NCBI RefSeq assembly: GCF_001439845.1
Contig: NZ_JYLO01000024.1
Location: 1 to 35,684 of the forward strand
DNA length: 35,684 nucleotides
Direction: 5' to 3'
Source: Pseudomonas lactis
GTDB taxonomy: Bacteria > Pseudomonadota > Gammaproteobacteria > Pseudomonadales > Pseudomonadaceae
Part shown: positions 33,363 through 35,684 of the stretch, piece by piece
Layout: the number at the start of each line of letters is the position of its first letter
Numbering within the stretch: position 1 is the stretch's first letter
The notes under the pieces: model-generated
Told to the model about the DNA's origin: nothing
Database searches by the model: none
Seen by the model: the letters and a program-made list of their open reading frames with translations, nothing else
Made by a program: the position numbers and the translations under genes

Positions 33363-35159
33363 TCAGTGGTGGAAGTTTCCCGTTTGTGCCTTCGACGGGC
33401 GGGCGCCTCCACTATTAGCCGGCACCGAACGATTTGATTCGTCTGTTTCGACGTTTGTGGGAATATGACTGTCGTTCGAAGCTTTTGGTGCGCGCACAAA
33501 TTCAAAATCCTGTGTCTCGGAATTGTACCTCCAACTGTAGTTCTTGCTGCTAGACGGGGGGGAAGGCAACTCAAGTTCACCCAGGCCCGCTTCTACCCCA
33601 TTGGGTGCAAGTTCGTGCACCAGTTGCAGGCTCGATATCACCGCTGCGGCAGTGCCGCCAACGCGATCGTCGGCGGTCATGCCGTGAATGGAGTCATGCA
33701 CACCGAAGACAATATTGCCCGCGTTACCAAGGACGGGCACGTAACCGAAGGTGCGTCCCCATAATTCCTTCGCGTTCTTCCACGCTTGCTGCTCGGAACC
33801 AAACACCTGCGTTTGGTCGGCCCATACTGCGTTCTTGGCGTTCACAGCTTGGTACTCGTTAGCAATGCCGGACTCAAGGTTTCCCCATTTCAAGAAGTAT
33901 TCGCTATTTCGTGATTGGGTATAATTGAAAGTCTCCCTCACAGGCACAGCCTTGTCTTTTATCCAGTTTTGATAACCGGGGTATGTAGCCCTGTTGGAGT
34001 CGATCAGGTTTTCGAGCACATTTGCGGCCGATGGCCAATGAGAGTCTTTGCCGCCCTGCCTGTCACTGGCATTAAAACTACTGTACAGCTCATTACGATT
34101 TTTCTCAGCCCAGTGGGCAAAATCGTCATCGCCGTATATTTCACTGACCGTGCCGTTTTTCAAGTCAATGAGCAAACCTTTATTAGGCCGGTGGTCGTAA
34201 TCGCCGTGATAGTTGGTGAACGGGATAAATGCATGCCCTGCCAGTGGGTAGCCATATATGTTTGGGATGACCACGTTGCCGTTTCTGTAAAGTGTACGAT
34301 GGATTGCGTCTTGCCCTTCGGGGGAGAGTTGTTCATAGCTGTTCTTGTCGTTACGCAGGCTTTCTAGAATTCCGCGCACAGCATAGGCATCCGCTTTTCC
34401 GGAGCGTTTCGCCAAGGCACCGTACATGTCGCGCATAGGCTCGGCTACATCCACCTTCCAGTGAGCCTGTAGACGCGCACCCAGCGCTTCCAGATCGTTG
34501 ATCTTGTTCGCGTCTTGTGGCTTGACTTTCGTCTCTTGAAAATTGAGTAAACCGCCTTCCGGTGTTCTGTCGTGCTTAAGGGCACCGGCTGCAATTTCCC
34601 ATGCATAGTAAGTGCGTTCTTCGGTGTTGGTCTGCACCTCTTTCTTCCATTTACCTACGTAGGAGTTGAACGTCACGGTGAATTTTTCATGTGGGTCGTA
34701 CCCGGCAGCCAGTAACCCGCCACTGAAGTAACCCGCAGGCTCTAGAAAATGGCGAACGTTCTGGAATTTGACGTTGTTTTCGCCTTCCTTACCCTGTTCC
34801 AAGGTCTTGATGTGTGCCACTACACGTCCGGCATAGGCTTCTATGCGCTGCACCTGTTCCTTGGGCGGATAGCTCGTAGGCGCAGAAACGGTGTCTCCCC
34901 CATAAATGACGCCTTTGGAGAAATCAAGCTCATGGTCCTGCGGTGGCGCGGTCGTATTTTTTACTGGCGGCGAGGGAGCAACTGTCCGAGTTGGATTAAA
35001 GTCTGCAATGGGTGGTCCGCCGGGGCTCAGCGGGGGGGGCCATTGCGGTGTGGTGTTCGCTTTGTTTGCTGGGGGCGCTGTTTGAGTTGGGTTAAAGTCT
35101 GCAATCGGTGGTCCGCTGGGAATAAGCGGGGGATGCCCGAAAGAAGAAAGTGTCTTCAT
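33363..35159 (-). CDS. Toxin-like protein, 598 aa, N-terminal part of a frameshifted gene
   Basis: No signal peptide; the N-terminal 75 residues are Pro-rich and contain two copies of a GGPPIADFNPT unit. Residues about 85-330 are charged and globular (YPLAGHAFIPFTNYHGDYDH near 305). Residues about 480-515 (GNIVFGVHDSIHGMTADDRV, then GGTAAAVISSLQLVHELAP) recall a membrane-proximal module in Pseudomonas DUF6543-type toxins; this is from memory. The frame stops at TGA 33365-33363 after SGGARPSKAQTGNFHH. A one-base step back near 33402 instead reads SGGAPPVEGTNGKLPP and runs on into the caspase-like domain, giving a protein of about 815 aa. GTGAG lies 7 bases before the ATG. GC is lower than in the dpp genes. 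Confidence 0.7.
   Translation of the reverse strand: MKTLSSFGHPPLIPSGPPIADFNPTQTAPPANKANTTPQWPPPLSPGGPPIADFNPTRTVAPSPPVKNTTAPPQDHELDFSKGVIYGGDTVSAPTSYPPKEQVQRIEAYAGRVVAHIKTLEQGKEGENNVKFQNVRHFLEPAGYFSGGLLAAGYDPHEKFTVTFNSYVGKWKKEVQTNTEERTYYAWEIAAGALKHDRTPEGGLLNFQETKVKPQDANKINDLEALGARLQAHWKVDVAEPMRDMYGALAKRSGKADAYAVRGILESLRNDKNSYEQLSPEGQDAIHRTLYRNGNVVIPNIYGYPLAGHAFIPFTNYHGDYDHRPNKGLLIDLKNGTVSEIYGDDDFAHWAEKNRNELYSSFNASDRQGGKDSHWPSAANVLENLIDSNRATYPGYQNWIKDKAVPVRETFNYTQSRNSEYFLKWGNLESGIANEYQAVNAKNAVWADQTQVFGSEQQAWKNAKELWGRTFGYVPVLGNAGNIVFGVHDSIHGMTADDRVGGTAAAVISSLQLVHELAPNGVEAGLGELELPSPPSSSKNYSWRYNSETQDFEFVRAPKASNDSHIPTNVETDESNRSVPANSGGARPSKAQTGNFHH
34988..35132. repeat. Direct repeat encoding a 32-residue proline-rich unit
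   Basis: Bases 34988-35036 and 35084-35132 are about 80-85% identical (both begin GAGTTGG.TTAAAGTCTGCA) and lie 96 bases, or 32 codons, apart. They encode two GGPPIADFNPT(Q/R)T units in the N-terminal tail of the 598-aa protein. The first copy is next to an eight-G tract at 35032-35039. Confidence 0.85.
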
Positions 35160-35393
35160 GAATGACTCACTTTATTAATGATTTAAAGTTATTTTCTTGA
35201 AGTGTTATGGCATTGGCGTGGAGTTAGTGGCCAGCTAACGTTACTGGCTCTTCTATTCCGTAAGGCTTCCCTCAGTTTGTAGGGCAGTGCCTGTATAGTT
35301 TTACAAGTATTAGGTGGCGGCAGGTGTGCGAAAAGTTCCAGATCGCACGCGCCCTGTATGTCAAATGTTTTCTAAGATGCAACCTGTAGCGAT

Positions 35394-35421
35394 CAAAAAA
35401 ACCAGAAGTATCGCTTCGGTT
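35394..35421 (-). terminator. Intrinsic terminator at the end of the partial toxin-like gene
   Basis: On the minus strand AACCGAAG and CTTC-T-GGTT pair with one bulged T around a CGATA loop, followed by seven T. It overlaps the predicted stop codon of the partial gene at the window edge, which supports that gene's reading direction. The 234 bases from here to the 598-aa gene start hold no gene I can support, only an AT-rich probable promoter region. Confidence 0.7.
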
Positions 35422-35684
35422 AAGACGGTACATGTAGCGTAGGTGTGACCTCTACACGGATAGGCGCGGAGAGTTATAGTTCTGGATGCTTTTATATTTA
35501 TATCCGGGATCGCTTCGATCTCGGGAACATCGTTGATGTTGTCAGTGTTTTTGATCCGTTGGATGAGTTTGAGCCCGGTTTTTGATACGACGGTCGTGGC
35601 GGTGCTCGGGGGGGGGGGGGGGGCCGGGGTTGGTGGGATGGTAAAATGGGGTACCGACAGCCATCAAAAAAAAGGGGCAACACC
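35420..35684 (-). pseudogene. Degenerate 3' end of a relative of the 1126-aa toxin-like gene
   Basis: One minus-strand frame reads PPPPPSTATTVVSKTGLKLI and on to DINIKASRTITL; a shifted frame then reads SAPIRVEVTPTLHVPS and stops at TAA 35422-35420. The 1126-aa protein ends NITATRTFNLRA ... SAPIRIEVSPT, so both pieces match its C-terminus, with about 13 residues missing and a frame change at about 35465. A 16-G tract and a TGA near 35665 break the frame again. It may be a decayed paralogue, or an intact gene spoiled by sequence errors near the end of a contig. Confidence 0.55.
35608..35623. repeat. Sixteen-G homopolymer tract
   Basis: An unbroken run of 16 G, with more G after two C, lies inside the degenerate toxin-like fragment and encodes poly-proline on the minus strand. 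It is either a slippage-prone phase-variation tract or an assembly artefact near a contig end. Confidence 0.8.

Noticed and set aside
35498..35683. 61-aa minus-strand frame at the right edge
   Set aside because: Poly-proline and Ser/Lys-rich with no family resemblance; a neighbouring frame matches the C-terminus of the 1126-aa protein better.

Overview
The window looks like chromosomal DNA from a Pseudomonas of the fluorescens group. The evidence is the high GC of most genes, the P. fluorescens-type REP hairpins (inverted GTGGGAG/CTCCCAC arms), and gene neighbourhoods that recall the P. aeruginosa blocks PA4496-PA4506 (dpp), PA4514-PA4519 (piuA-piuC-sel1-speC), PA3888-PA3891 (opuC) and PA3903 (prfC). 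These PA comparisons are from memory; no search was run.

Bases 1-2700 are an accessory patchwork: the 5' end of a transposase-like gene running off the left edge, a small unknown ORF, an unknown 380-aa gene, the 3' remnant of a two-component histidine kinase, a small exported protein, and a 147-bp element bounded by TGT and ACA that cuts off the 3' half of a TonB-dependent siderophore receptor (piuA-like). Bases 2695-7470 hold the rest of the iron locus (broken piuA, divergent piuC, a Sel1-repeat gene), a RHH/ParE toxin-antitoxin pair, and speC (ornithine/lysine decarboxylase) with an attenuator-like leader.

Bases 7900-11560 carry a four-gene osmoprotectant ABC importer (opuCD-CC-CB-CA order of transcription, minus strand) preceded by a hairpin-rich leader. 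prfC (release factor 3), a small exported acidic protein and a second, intact TonB receptor (PfeA/FepA/PirA type) follow. piuC and this receptor share an identical 15-base Fur-box-like sequence.

Bases 16427-29030 are a large dipeptide/oligopeptide uptake locus, all on the minus strand: three tandem peptide-binding proteins, an OprD-family porin, a fourth binding protein, then dppB, dppC, dppD and dppF. Hairpins lie between most units. Porin, several receptors with presumably different peptide preferences and one shared ABC transporter would form one outer-to-inner-membrane import route. The metallo-dipeptidase and PsdR regulator genes I recall from the P. aeruginosa locus are absent.

Bases 29100-35684 are an accessory toxin-like region of lower apparent GC: an 1126-aa protein resembling the Pseudomonas DUF6543/dermonecrotic-toxin-like family, a 598-aa protein whose reading frame appears to continue, after a -1 shift, into a caspase-like (clan CD, His/Cys) C-terminal domain, and at the window edge the degenerate 3' end of a relative of the 1126-aa gene next to a 16-G tract. 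This cluster is the most likely place for something undescribed. I saw no tRNA, rRNA or CRISPR array.
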